From Pseudomonadota bacterium (lineage in GTDB: Bacteria; Pseudomonadota; Alphaproteobacteria; Acetobacterales; Acetobacteraceae), in NCBI GenBank assembly GCA_021808315.1, contig JAKBBY010000010.1:1-37176 (forward strand): a stretch of DNA of 37,176 nucleotides, given 5' to 3'. How positions within the stretch are numbered: position 1 is the stretch's first letter; every line of letters begins with the position of its first letter. Positions 15,209 through 23,708 of this stretch are shown here, one piece after another. The position numbers and the translations under genes were made by a program. The notes under the pieces are model-generated. The model was not told the origin of the DNA. It did no database searches and saw nothing but the letters and a program-made list of their open reading frames with translations.

Positions 15209-16675
15209 ATGGTTGAGGCTTGTGATCTCAGCGCTATTGAGGCGCGCCGGCTGATTGGGGCCAAAGCCTTGTCGCCGGTTGAGCTGGTGGAAAGCTGTAT
15301 CCGCCGGATCGAAACCATCGATCACGCGATCAATGCCATGGTCGCGCGCGATTTTGACCGCGCCCGCGCCGCCGCCCGTGAGGCGGAAGCGGCGGTGATG
15401 CGCGGTGCGACGCTGGGCGCGCTGCACGGCCTGCCCATCGGCATCAAAGACCTCGAAGATACTGAAGGTTTGCGCACAACTTATGGCAGTATCCGCTTCG
15501 CGCATCATGTGCCACGCGCCGACCAGCTTTTGGTGAAAACCATCCGCGCGGCGGGTGGCATCGTGCTGGGCAAAACCAATACGCCGGAATTTGGCGCGGG
15601 CGCGAATACGATCAATGCGGTTTATGGGGCGACTGGCAACCCGTTCGATCCGCTGAAATCCGCCGCCGGGTCTTCCGGCGGGTCTGCCGCTGCATTAGCG
15701 ACATCGATGGTCAGCCTTGCCAGCGGCTCGGATATGGGGGGCAGCTTGCGCAATCCCGCCGCTTTTTGCGGCATCGTTGGCATGCGGCCATCGCCCGGTG
15801 CTGTGCCTTCCGAAAAGCGCTTGCTTGGCGCCTCCGGCCTCTCGGTGCTGGGACCGATGGCGCGTTCGGTTGATGATCTGTCGCTCCTATTTGGCGCGAT
15901 TGAAGCGATTGACACACGCGATATGCTCAGCCCACCGGCCCGTGAGCGCTTCGTGGGCGCGCCGATTGATCTGTCGAGCCTGCGGGTTGCTTACAGTGCC
16001 GATCTCGGTTTTGCGCCCACCAGTGCGGCGATCCGAAGCTGTTTTGACAGCAAAATCGCGCAACTCGCGCCGCTCTTCAATCGTCCCGCCGCCGCCCATC
16101 CCGATTGCGCGGGGGCGGATGAGAGTTTTGCGGTGCTGCGCGCTGTTAATTTCCTCGCCGCGTTTCTTGAGCCGTATCAGCGCGACCCGAACAGCGTAGG
16201 CCCGAATATCCGGGCGAATCTCGAAGAAGGCTTGCGCTACAGTGCCACCGATGTTGCCCGCGCTCTGGCCTTGCAAACCGCGCTTTATCACCGTTGGCAG
16301 CATTTTTTTGTGGATTATGACCTGCTGATCACCCCCACCGTGACCATCACGCCGCGCCCTTGGACCGAGCTATTTCCCGCCAGCATCGATGATGTGCCGA
16401 CGCGCTCTTATTATCACTGGCTGGCCTTGGTTTACGCCGTCACGCTCGCCGGGCATCCGGCTTTGTCCTTGCCGCTGGGGTGCGATCAGAGCGGGATGCC
16501 TTTTGGTCTGCAACTGATCGCTCCCCGCCATCAGGATCATCGTTTGATCGCCATAGCGCGGGCCATTGAGGCCGCGACCGCGCATCAACCAACGCTGAGC
16601 CGCCCGCTGCCCGATATACAAAAATTGGCCCAAGCCGCGCCGCTTAGCAGCGTTCCCGGCTTCAAGACCCTGTAA
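15209..16675 (+). CDS. Amidase signature family protein
   Basis: Encodes 488 aa from ATG 15209, 2 bases after the preceding stop; an in-frame GTG at 15188 would overlap that gene. The Ser-cisSer-Lys catalytic set is visible: Lys in LPIGIKDLEDTEG (about 85-97), and the Ser-rich GSSGGSAAALAT with DMGGSLRNPAAFCGIVGMRPS, the amidase signature. Enzymes of this family hydrolyse aliphatic or aromatic amides, or act as aspartyl/glutamyl-tRNA amidotransferase subunit A. The absence of gatB/gatC and the company of a GGT-family gene favour a catabolic amidase. The stop is 1 base from the end of the convergent PilZ-like gene. Confidence 0.9.
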   Translation: MVEACDLSAIEARRLIGAKALSPVELVESCIRRIETIDHAINAMVARDFDRARAAAREAEAAVMRGATLGALHGLPIGIKDLEDTEGLRTTYGSIRFAHHVPRADQLLVKTIRAAGGIVLGKTNTPEFGAGANTINAVYGATGNPFDPLKSAAGSSGGSAAALATSMVSLASGSDMGGSLRNPAAFCGIVGMRPSPGAVPSEKRLLGASGLSVLGPMARSVDDLSLLFGAIEAIDTRDMLSPPARERFVGAPIDLSSLRVAYSADLGFAPTSAAIRSCFDSKIAQLAPLFNRPAAAHPDCAGADESFAVLRAVNFLAAFLEPYQRDPNSVGPNIRANLEEGLRYSATDVARALALQTALYHRWQHFFVDYDLLITPTVTITPRPWTELFPASIDDVPTRSYYHWLALVYAVTLAGHPALSLPLGCDQSGMPFGLQLIAPRHQDHRLIAIARAIEAATAHQPTLSRPLPDIQKLAQAAPLSSVPGFKTL

Positions 16676-16676
16676 T

Positions 16677-17006
16677 TTAGCCGCCGATCACCTCAAGGCC
16701 AATTTCACCATCCTCAACCCAGCGCACGGCCATGCGCTGGGTGGTGCCATTCGCTAACTCAACCGTCACTTCATCGGTGGGGGAGACGAACGGCAGCGCT
16801 GCGCCGGACAGCCGGTAGCCATGATCCGAGGCTTCAAGCAGCAAATAGTCATGGCTCGGCGCGCCGGGCGTGTTCAAAATCAAGCGGACGCGACCAACAA
16901 TCGAGCGCCGACGTTCGCGGCGACGATCCGCATTTTTATGCCCGAATTGATGGGCATTGACCTCAAATTCAGGGGTCGGATCCTCTGCCGTCGTGTCGTC
17001 AGCCAT
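16677..17006 (-). CDS. PilZ-like domain protein
   Basis: Encodes 109 aa. A basic stretch RRRERRRS (about 29-36) resembles the RxxxR c-di-GMP-binding motif, and EASDHGYRLSG near 59-69 corresponds to the (D/N)xSxxG motif with Glu for the first residue. Alternating hydrophobic strands to the end, including VRWVEDGEIGLEVI, fit a single PilZ beta-barrel. Such stand-alone proteins bind cyclic di-GMP and affect motility, exopolysaccharide or cell envelope. The altered first residue leaves nucleotide binding uncertain. It is divergent from the helical-protein gene at 17265 and converges with the amidase gene with a single base between stops. Confidence 0.7.
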   Translation of the reverse strand: MADDTTAEDPTPEFEVNAHQFGHKNADRRRERRRSIVGRVRLILNTPGAPSHDYLLLEASDHGYRLSGAALPFVSPTDEVTVELANGTTQRMAVRWVEDGEIGLEVIGG

Positions 17007-17264
17007 GGTGAATGTCCATATTCATCTGATCTAATTGCATTAATTTAGGTCAAAGCCTCTCACGAGTCCATCATATTTTGTCAGCACCCGAATACCGGAG
17101 CGCGCTTGCTTATCACCCATCACGCACCAGCCCTGGTTTCGCGATCAATTTCATGGGGTTAACCCAGATCGACCAATCCGTCCCCAACCAAGATTGATCT
17201 AGCATTATCGCTGAAACAAGGGCAAAATATGGTCAATCATTAACAAAATTGGTGGGAATCTCTG

Positions 17265-17858
17265 ATGATCGGCATCAATGATTGGATCAAAGACCTTGAG
17301 GCCGCGTTTAATGCAGCCCGCCAATCCCATGATATTGCAAAAATTTTACATCTCGCTGACCGCATCATCAACCAAATCGACCAGCGTCGTGAGGCGGAGA
17401 TAGTCACGGATGACGATCATGCCCAGTGCCTGAAAACCATCAAACGAATGGCTTATAACGCCGCCGCTGATGCCTGGCCGGCCTGGAGCGAGACGGCTTC
17501 GGTGCGAACCCATGAGGAGCTGACCCATGCGGTTAAATTGGCCGAACGCTCTTGGGCTTGTGTGCAGCAGCTCAACCAATCGCCCATGCAGGTTGGCAAC
17601 GCGGTGTGGCTGATTGGCGCGTTGCGCTTGGCACAGAATGATCGCACCGCCGCTTATGCGCATTTCGCACAAGCCGCCAGTGAATACGGGCAGGCCGGTG
17701 CGCGCGCCATGCAGCTGATGGCCGAGGGCTATTGTGCGATCGCCCTGAACCCTGCCGGTTTAGACATTATTTTGGGAAAACTCGCCGTCTGCGCCGAGCC
17801 GCATAGCGCGGAATTGGCCGGGCAACTGCGCATCGCGCATCGGATTTTCAATCGCTGA
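17265..17858 (+). CDS. Hypothetical helical, possibly TPR-like protein
   Basis: Encodes 197 aa with no signal peptide or membrane span. It is predicted by eye to be nearly all alpha-helical. Pairs such as AVWLIGALRLAQNDRTAAYAHFAQAASEYGQAGARAMQLMAEGYCAIAL (about 107-155) have the A/L/Y/F periodicity of tetratricopeptide-like helical hairpins but lack strict TPR consensus. A GGTGGG sequence precedes the ATG. It converges with hemJ, with 14 bases between stops. No function can be assigned. Confidence 0.65.
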   Translation: MIGINDWIKDLEAAFNAARQSHDIAKILHLADRIINQIDQRREAEIVTDDDHAQCLKTIKRMAYNAAADAWPAWSETASVRTHEELTHAVKLAERSWACVQQLNQSPMQVGNAVWLIGALRLAQNDRTAAYAHFAQAASEYGQAGARAMQLMAEGYCAIALNPAGLDIILGKLAVCAEPHSAELAGQLRIAHRIFNR

Positions 17859-17872
17859 GCGTCACGCGATTT

Positions 17873-18322
17873 TCAAGGCTGCACCACCACCATAATCACG
17901 ATGATCACCATCAAAATGGTCGGCACTTCATTGGCAATCCGGTAGAATCGCTCGGGCTTGGTATTTTGGTCATTGAGGAAATTCTTGCGCCATTTCGACA
18001 GGGCGCCATGAAACCCGCTCATCAAAATGACCGAGATAAATTTCACCCACCACCAGGGGGCAGACCACGACATGGCGCCAGGGGTGAGGATGAGTAAAAT
18101 CCCGAAAAACCAGGAAGAGATCATGGCGGGTGTTGCGATTTGCTTGAGCAACCGCCGCTCCATGATTTTAAACCGCGCTGATTCGGCGGAGCCGGGGGCG
18201 ACCTGACAATGATAAACATAGAGCCGGGGCAAATAGAACAAAGCCGCCATCCATGCGATGACCGACATGACATGAAAGGCAAGTTCCCACCGATAAAATG
18301 GCGCTAAGGCTGCAAGGGTCAT
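17873..18322 (-). CDS. hemJ: Protoporphyrinogen IX oxidase HemJ
   Basis: Encodes 149 aa. Four hydrophobic segments make an inner-membrane protein; the first, WELAFHVMSVIAWMAALFYLPRLYVYH, carries the conserved His and is diagnostic of HemJ. A conserved Lys/Arg in RRLLKQIATPAMI, the WWWVKFISVILMSGFHG helix with its His, and NEVPTILMVIIVIMVVV complete the family pattern. HemJ oxidises protoporphyrinogen IX to protoporphyrin IX in bacteria lacking HemG and HemY, probably passing electrons to respiration. The ATG at 18322 overlaps the hemH stop as ATGA, so translation is coupled; a longer start at 18358 is less likely. Confidence 0.93.
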   Translation of the reverse strand: MTLAALAPFYRWELAFHVMSVIAWMAALFYLPRLYVYHCQVAPGSAESARFKIMERRLLKQIATPAMISSWFFGILLILTPGAMSWSAPWWWVKFISVILMSGFHGALSKWRKNFLNDQNTKPERFYRIANEVPTILMVIIVIMVVVQP

Positions 18323-19458
18323 GCGCTCTGCAATGCCCGATAGCGCGCCCAGGGGCAATCACCATGCACCAGCGAGCACGCCCGGCCACCTTGATGCGAG
18401 CATAAGCCATCACCGCCCGCGACGGCGCGTTGCACGATCTGGCCCAACGCAGCGATGAAAGCAGGGTCGGAATTCGGGGCTGGCACCCGGTAATAGCCCG
18501 GTAAGTGCAAATGCTCGGCGACTTCGCGATATTCGATGTCTAGCTCGACCAATGTTTCGATATGCTCGGAGACGAAGGCAATCGGCACCACCAGCACGGC
18601 GACCTGATCTTTGGCGGCGCGTTCCAACGCCTGCTCGGTCGAGGGTTCCAGCCATTGTTGCGGGGTTGCGCGCGATTGGTAGCAAACTTGGTAATCTTCG
18701 CTGCGGCCCGTGCGCGCCATCAGCGCCTTCATCACCGCCTCGGTGCTGCGTTCCACCTCTTCCTGATAGGGATCACCCGCCTTGACGATGCTTTCGGGCA
18801 GTCCATGGGCTGAGAATAACAGCCGGATTTTTTGTGTGGGTGGCAACTCGGCGCGCGCCGTCTCCAGCGTTTTTTGCACCAAACCGGCGATGGCATCGGC
18901 AAAGGCTGGATCATCAAACCAGCAACAGAGGGTGGTGGTGGGCGCGACGAGGCCAATTTTTGCCGCTTGTTCATGCCAATCGCGCAGCGACGAGCCGGTG
19001 GTGGTGGTGGAAAATTGCGGATAAAGCGGCAGCAGCAAAATACGGTCTGGCGCGAATTGCTTGACCGCCGCGGCGGCTTCGGCGGCGAAAGGATGCCAAT
19101 AGCGCATAGCGATGAAGCATTTTGCCCCTGGCACCATCGCTTCCAAAGCGTTCGCTTGGCCTTGGGTGAGTTCCAGCAACGGGGATTTGCCGCCCATCAG
19201 CGCATAACCCGCTTCCGCTTTTTTCTGCGCCGAGGCCGCGATCAGCCGTGCCAGCCAAAACCGGATGAAAATCGGCGCGCGAATAATCGCGGGGTCGGAG
19301 AATAAATTTACCCGGAACGGTTTGATCGAATCAGCACCATCCGGCCCGCCCAAATTGAACAGCACAATGGCAATGCGCTCGGCGCCCGCCGGTTCCGAAT
19401 CGCGCGGGCCGTCAGCCAGCCCGTCGCTGGATAGTTCGGTCATCGGAATCATGTTCAT
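18319..19458 (-). CDS. hemH: Ferrochelatase HemH
   Basis: Encodes 379 aa. Ferrochelatase inserts Fe(II) into protoporphyrin IX, the last step of protoheme synthesis. Family motifs are VLFNLGGPD (32-40), PLYPQFSTTTTGSS, the active-site His in LLFSAHGLPES (His218), YQVCYQSR, and the Glu-rich SEHIETLVELD (298-308). The C-terminus, past residue 350, has three cysteines at 353, 361 and 368; together with the internal CC at 178-179 these could be [2Fe-2S] ligands, as known in some alphaproteobacterial enzymes such as that of Caulobacter, though the spacing here was not verified against them. It overlaps hemE and hemJ by ATGA. Confidence 0.95.
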   Translation of the reverse strand: MNMIPMTELSSDGLADGPRDSEPAGAERIAIVLFNLGGPDGADSIKPFRVNLFSDPAIIRAPIFIRFWLARLIAASAQKKAEAGYALMGGKSPLLELTQGQANALEAMVPGAKCFIAMRYWHPFAAEAAAAVKQFAPDRILLLPLYPQFSTTTTGSSLRDWHEQAAKIGLVAPTTTLCCWFDDPAFADAIAGLVQKTLETARAELPPTQKIRLLFSAHGLPESIVKAGDPYQEEVERSTEAVMKALMARTGRSEDYQVCYQSRATPQQWLEPSTEQALERAAKDQVAVLVVPIAFVSEHIETLVELDIEYREVAEHLHLPGYYRVPAPNSDPAFIAALGQIVQRAVAGGDGLCSHQGGRACSLVHGDCPWARYRALQSA

Positions 19459-20525
19459 GGAGCAGAAATAAGGTCTGGCGGCGAATCCTCAAGCGCACGA
19501 AGCCATTTAACCAAATCCGCGACATGTTCGGGCGGCGTTTCCGGCACGATGCCGTGACCGAGATTGAAAATATGCGGCCGCCCGGCCATGCCGCGTGCAA
19601 TCCGCTCGACGGCATGACGCAAGGCCTCGCCGCCGGAGCGAAGCAGAAGCGGGTCCAAATTGCCTTGCAAGGCCATGGGTTTTTCAAGCAGCGGAGCGAT
19701 TAAAGCGGGGTCTGCCGCGGTATCAAGCGCCAAGGCCGAAATGCCGGTTTCGGTTGCGTAGGGTAGCGCCATAATGCCCGCCAGACGCGGAAAACCGATG
19801 ATCCGCACATCAGGATGCGCGTTGGTCACCGCATCAACAATCCGTGCGGTGGGGTGAATGACATAGGCACGGAACAAATCAGGGGGCAGCATGCCAGCCC
19901 AGGAATCGAACAGCATGACGCAATCGGCCCCGTGCTCGATTTGCTTGCTAAGATAGGTGATGGTCGCCGAGGTGACCAACTCGATCACGGCGGTGAGCAA
20001 AGCAGGGTTCTCATAAGCCATCGCCCGGGTTTTCGGGAAGTCACCCCCGCGCCCATCGATCATGTAGCAGGCAACGGTGAAAGGGCTGCCGGCAAAGCCG
20101 ATCAGTGTGGTTTCATCGGGCAACTGAGCGCGCACCCGCGAGACCGTTTCCATGACCGGCTCCGTCGCCGGGATCAGCCGCTCAGCAGACAAGGCCGCGA
20201 GATCGGCCTCAGTTTCAATCGGCGCAAGACGCGGCCCCTCGCCCTCGGCAAAGCGCAGGCTTTGGCCCATCGCCCAGGGCAAAATCAGAATATCGCTGAA
20301 CAAAATCGCAGCATCAAAGCCATAGCGACGAACCGGCTGTAGTGTGACTTCGGTGGCCAAGCCCGGCGTGGTGCAAAGCGAGATGAAATTACCGGCCTCC
20401 GCCCGTAATTTTCGATATTCGGGCAAATACCGCCCCGCCTGACGCATGAGCCACACTGGCGGTGGCCACAGCGCCTCGCCAGCCAAAACCCGCAAAACTC
20501 GTCGATCCGCTGTTTTCCCGTTCAT
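19455..20525 (-). CDS. hemE: Uroporphyrinogen decarboxylase HemE
   Basis: Encodes 356 aa. HemE removes four acetate carboxyls from uroporphyrinogen III to give coproporphyrinogen III in the cytoplasm. Both signatures are present: PPVWLMRQAGRYLPEYR near 22-38 and the GFDAAILFSDILILPWAMG segment; LIGFAGSPFTVACYMIDG and FDSWAGMLPP also match. An AGGGTGAG ribosome site precedes the ATG. The operon is hemE-hemH-hemJ. Its upstream side borders the AT-rich DnaA-box region; hemE beside the origin is a well-known arrangement in alphaproteobacteria such as Caulobacter and Rickettsia. Confidence 0.96.
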   Translation of the reverse strand: MNGKTADRRVLRVLAGEALWPPPVWLMRQAGRYLPEYRKLRAEAGNFISLCTTPGLATEVTLQPVRRYGFDAAILFSDILILPWAMGQSLRFAEGEGPRLAPIETEADLAALSAERLIPATEPVMETVSRVRAQLPDETTLIGFAGSPFTVACYMIDGRGGDFPKTRAMAYENPALLTAVIELVTSATITYLSKQIEHGADCVMLFDSWAGMLPPDLFRAYVIHPTARIVDAVTNAHPDVRIIGFPRLAGIMALPYATETGISALALDTAADPALIAPLLEKPMALQGNLDPLLLRSGGEALRHAVERIARGMAGRPHIFNLGHGIVPETPPEHVADLVKWLRALEDSPPDLISAP

Positions 20526-20845
20526 CTCACCCTCACTATAGAATGATTATATGACTTAAAAGGAGTAGCGAAGACTCTAGGGTTGTTAATCACGGGGATT
20601 ATCGCAGCTCCCACCCAATCCACAGAGTTTTCCACATCAGAAACACCAATGTAAATCTATGATAATAATCAATAAAAATATGTTTTCCCCTCTTATTATG
20701 ATCAGGTTGCAAAAATTATCCACAGGGATTTTGTGATTGAACTTATCACCGCTCTCCGGCGCTCGGGGGCAAACGGCGGAACTTATCCCCGCTTTGCCGC
20801 AAGAAGCGATTTCTCATCCACAGGGTTTTGCGCCATTCTATCCCC
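20526..20845. other. Candidate chromosomal replication origin (oriC)
   Basis: A 320-base gap between divergent genes with no coding content. DnaA-box-like 9-mers: perfect TTATCCACA at 20716-20724, TTTTCCACA at 20628-20636, TCATCCACA at 20814-20822, CAATCCACA at 20616-20624, and weaker CTATCCCCA at 20838-20846 and TTATCCCCG at 20783-20791. A 60-base block, 20641-20700, is about 77% A+T, far above its surroundings, and could be the unwinding element. Boxes flank it on both sides. hemE adjacency matches the known oriC location of several alphaproteobacteria. The promoters of hemE and of the PEP synthase regulator gene must also be here. Confidence 0.72.
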
Positions 20846-21712
20846 ATGCCCGAGAAGCGCCTCAACTTGCATCTTGTATCCGACGCCACTGGCGATACGC
20901 TGAGCGCGGTATCGCGCGCCGCACTCGCCCAGTTTGAGGGGGCCGATATTCATATTCATCGCTGGAGTTTGATCCGATCACGCTTGCAGCTTGAGCAGGT
21001 GTTTGAGGGGATTCAGGCCGAACCAGGGCCGGTATTGACCACCTTGATCGATCCGGCGTTGCGCCATGCGCTTGAAGAAGCTTGCGCGCGGCTTGGTTTG
21101 CGGCTGCTGCATATGCTCGATCCGGTATTTTCGCTGCTGCAAGATGAGCTTGGCGCGCCGGCGGCGCAGCGCCCGGGCCGACAATATGTGCTGGATGCCG
21201 ACTATTTCCGCCGGATTGATGCGATGCATTATGTGCTCTCGCATGATGATGGTCAGGCGAGCCGTGGCTTGGCCAAGGCGGATGTGATTTTGGTGGGCGT
21301 GTCACGCTCATCCAAAACCCCGACGGCTTTTTATCTGGCTAATCGGGGCGTCAAAGCCGCCAATATCCCGCTGGTGCCCTATACCGCGCTGCCCGAGGCG
21401 CTGAGTGCGGATAGCTGCCCGGTGATTGGCTTGTTTGTTGATCTGGCACCGTTGATTGAAATTCGCCGCCATCGGCTGCGTCTGCTTGGGAGCGGTGAGC
21501 TTGGGGCGATCGCGGGTCAATTACAGGATCGCTATATTGATGAGGATAACGTCAAGGCTGAATTGCTGTGGGCGCGCCGCCTTTGCACCCAGCGCGGCTG
21601 GCCGATGATCAACGTCACGAGCCGCTCGATTGAAGAAACAGCGGCGGCGGTGTTGCGCTATATGGAGATTTGGCAGCAACGCCATCATCCGACCCCCAAC
21701 CCTCCCGCCTGA
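20846..21712 (+). CDS. PEP synthase / pyruvate phosphate dikinase regulatory protein (kinase-pyrophosphorylase)
   Basis: Encodes 288 aa from ATG 20846 (a TTG six codons upstream is possible). The opening [25 protein letters not shown] and the P-loop [18 protein letters not shown] (about 154-171) are the hallmarks of the DUF299 family. These bifunctional enzymes use ADP to phosphorylate, and Pi to dephosphorylate, a threonine on PEP synthase or pyruvate phosphate dikinase, so switching gluconeogenic flux. The C-terminal [16 protein letters not shown] is also typical. In many alphaproteobacteria this gene is near hemE; the maf-aroE-coaE-dnaQ genes often seen next are absent here. Confidence 0.93.
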   Translation: MPEKRLNLHLVSDATGDTLSAVSRAALAQFEGADIHIHRWSLIRSRLQLEQVFEGIQAEPGPVLTTLIDPALRHALEEACARLGLRLLHMLDPVFSLLQDELGAPAAQRPGRQYVLDADYFRRIDAMHYVLSHDDGQASRGLAKADVILVGVSRSSKTPTAFYLANRGVKAANIPLVPYTALPEALSADSCPVIGLFVDLAPLIEIRRHRLRLLGSGELGAIAGQLQDRYIDEDNVKAELLWARRLCTQRGWPMINVTSRSIEETAAAVLRYMEIWQQRHHPTPNPPA

Positions 21713-21822
21713 TTGCCCATCGCTTGATATCAAGCTGATCGGTAAGCTCGCGCAGTTGCGATCATACCCTGATTGTAGCAATGCTGGCGCGCAGTCCAGA
21801 CGCTTTTACACGGAGACCCAGC

Positions 21823-22800
21823 ATGAGCAGCAAGGCCATACGGATTCATACCCAAGGCGGACCCGAAGTTCTTCAATGGGAAAATGTTCCTACCCCCGAA
21901 CCGGGACCGGGCGAAGTTTTGCTGCATCATGAAGCGGTGGGCTTGAATTATATCGATGTTTATTTTCGCACCGGCCTGTACAAAATCCCGCAACTGCCCG
22001 CGACCATTGGGCTTGAGGGGGCGGGCGTGGTTCGTGCGGTTGGCCCCAACGTCACCGACCTCGCTGTGGGTGATCGCGTGGCCTATGCGGGTGGGCCGCT
22101 GGGGGCTTACGCGACCGAGCGGGTGATTGCGGCTGACCGGGTGGTGAAGTTACCGGACGCGATTGATTTTCAAACCGGTGCCGCGATGATGCTGCAAGGC
22201 ATGACCGCGCAATATCTGCTCCGCCGCACCTATCGTGTGCGTGCCGGTGAAACCATTTTGGTGCATGCCGCTGCCGGCGGGGTGGGGCTTATTCTATGCC
22301 AATGGGCGAGCCATCTCGGCGCACGGGTGATTGGCGTGGTTTCCACGCCGGAAAAGGCTGAATTGGCGCGGGCGCATGGTGCTGCGCACGTCATTGTCGG
22401 CCATGATCATCTTGCTGCCGAGGTTAAGCGGATCACCGAGGGTGCGATGGTGCCGGTGGTGTATGACAGCGTCGGGCGCGATACGTTTACCGCAAGCCTT
22501 GATAGTCTCGCCCCGTTGGGCTTGATGGTCAGCTATGGCAATGCGTCCGGCGCGGTGCCGCCGGTGGATGTTGGCATGCTCGCGGCCAAAGGCAGCTTGT
22601 TTCTCACCCGCCCGACACTTGCGACCTACACCGCCAGCCGCGCGGATTTACTGGCGGTGACGAGTGATTTGTTTGATGTGGTGGCGCAGGGGGCTGTGAA
22701 AATTCGCGTCAATCAAACCTTCCCGCTGAGCGAAGCTGCGGCGGCGCATCGTGCGCTTGAGGCGCGGCAAACGACCGGCAGCACCGTTTTACTCCCGTGA
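21823..22800 (+). CDS. Quinone oxidoreductase (zeta-crystallin type, MDR family)
   Basis: Encodes 325 aa from ATG 21823, preceded by a CGGAG ribosome site; a longer in-frame start at 21781 adds a non-conserved peptide. Key features: GPGEVLLHHEAVGLNYIDVYFRTGLY near 28-53, LEGAGVV, the coenzyme loop HAAAGGVGLILCQWASHLGARVIG (about 148-171; AAxGGVG binds NADPH), and no structural zinc cysteines. Such enzymes reduce quinones by one or two electrons, or reduce alkenals. The stop overlaps the next gene's GTG as GTGA, so both are one transcript. Confidence 0.92.
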   Translation: MSSKAIRIHTQGGPEVLQWENVPTPEPGPGEVLLHHEAVGLNYIDVYFRTGLYKIPQLPATIGLEGAGVVRAVGPNVTDLAVGDRVAYAGGPLGAYATERVIAADRVVKLPDAIDFQTGAAMMLQGMTAQYLLRRTYRVRAGETILVHAAAGGVGLILCQWASHLGARVIGVVSTPEKAELARAHGAAHVIVGHDHLAAEVKRITEGAMVPVVYDSVGRDTFTASLDSLAPLGLMVSYGNASGAVPPVDVGMLAAKGSLFLTRPTLATYTASRADLLAVTSDLFDVVAQGAVKIRVNQTFPLSEAAAAHRALEARQTTGSTVLLP

Positions 22801-23708
22801 CCGACCGGCGCGAGACGCCACCCGGCCATCATTTATTGATCGCCGGGACCGGGCGTTCGGGCACCTCGTTTCTGGTTAAATATTTCGATGCGCTGGGCTA
22901 TGCCACGCATTTTTCCCGTTTCGGCGACTACGCCAGTTGGGACGAGGCGGCCAATGCCGGTGCCGAGAATTTGCCGCTGCCGGCACTCGATGCGGATATG
23001 CCGTATGTGGTGAAATCACCCTGGGCCACCGAGCTGATTGATCAGATCATCGCGGACCCTACCATCACGCTCGATGCGGTGATTATTCCGCTGCGTGATT
23101 TAGCGAGCGCGAGTGCAAGCCGCACCATTACCGAACTGCGTGACATGGCCGAGAAAAATGATTTCTGGACCGTGCTGGATCGGCCCTGGGCGCATCGTGG
23201 TTCAGCGCCTGGCGGCGTGGTGTTTTCGCTCCATCCGCTTGATCAGGCCCGCATCCTGGCGCTTGGCCTGCATCATTTATTGGAACGGCTGATCGCTGCG
23301 GATATTCCGGTGGTGTTTTTGTCGTTCCCGCGCCTCGTGCATGATGCGGCCTATGTGCATCAAAAGCTCGCACCCGTTTTGCCGCATCCGGTACCGGCGG
23401 CAGAGGCGCTGGCGGCGCATGCGCGGATTGCTGATCCGACGAAAATCCGGGTTGATCGTGCTGTGACTGATCCGACGATTGAGCAGCTTGATCGGGTGGC
23501 GCTGCGCCGCGAAATTGAACGGCTGCGCCAAGAGATCGATCAGCTCAACGCGGAGAAATTGACGCTGGCGGTGCAGGGTCAAAACCTTGCGGATCACGCG
23601 CGCGCGATTGAAACCAGCCGGATGTGGCGCGCACTCGCCCCAATGCGCCACGCGCTGCACCGGCTGCGGCGGCGAGACTCAAAACCAGCGGGGTTGCCAC
23701 CGCCCTAA
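22797..23708 (+). CDS. Sulfotransferase-like P-loop protein with C-terminal coiled coil
   Basis: Encodes 303 aa starting at GTG in a GTGA overlap with the quinone oxidoreductase stop. LLIAGTGRSGTSFLVKYFDALG (13-34) is the phosphate loop of PAPS sulfotransferase-like proteins. A possible 3'-phosphate-binding region is VIIPLRDLASASASR (about 95-109), where an Arg and Ser are placed as in sulfotransferases. Residues 225-265 form a Leu/Glu/Arg-rich coiled coil (RREIERLRQEIDQLNAEK), and the tail is basic (HRLRRRDSKP). Comparable proteins sit in polysaccharide or glycan loci. Substrate unknown; whether it sulfates at all is unproven. Its 3' end overlaps the convergent gene by 30 bp. Confidence 0.7.
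   Translation: MTDRRETPPGHHLLIAGTGRSGTSFLVKYFDALGYATHFSRFGDYASWDEAANAGAENLPLPALDADMPYVVKSPWATELIDQIIADPTITLDAVIIPLRDLASASASRTITELRDMAEKNDFWTVLDRPWAHRGSAPGGVVFSLHPLDQARILALGLHHLLERLIAADIPVVFLSFPRLVHDAAYVHQKLAPVLPHPVPAAEALAAHARIADPTKIRVDRAVTDPTIEQLDRVALRREIERLRQEIDQLNAEKLTLAVQGQNLADHARAIETSRMWRALAPMRHALHRLRRRDSKPAGLPPP

Noticed and set aside
20661-20682. Fur-like box in the AT-rich block upstream of hemE
   Set aside because: Resemblance comes from generally AT-rich sequence; no clear dyad, and the DnaA-box context explains it better.
20737-20937. 66-aa open frame in the hemE-regulator gap
   Set aside because: Overlaps the start of the PEP synthase regulator gene in another frame and has no family features.
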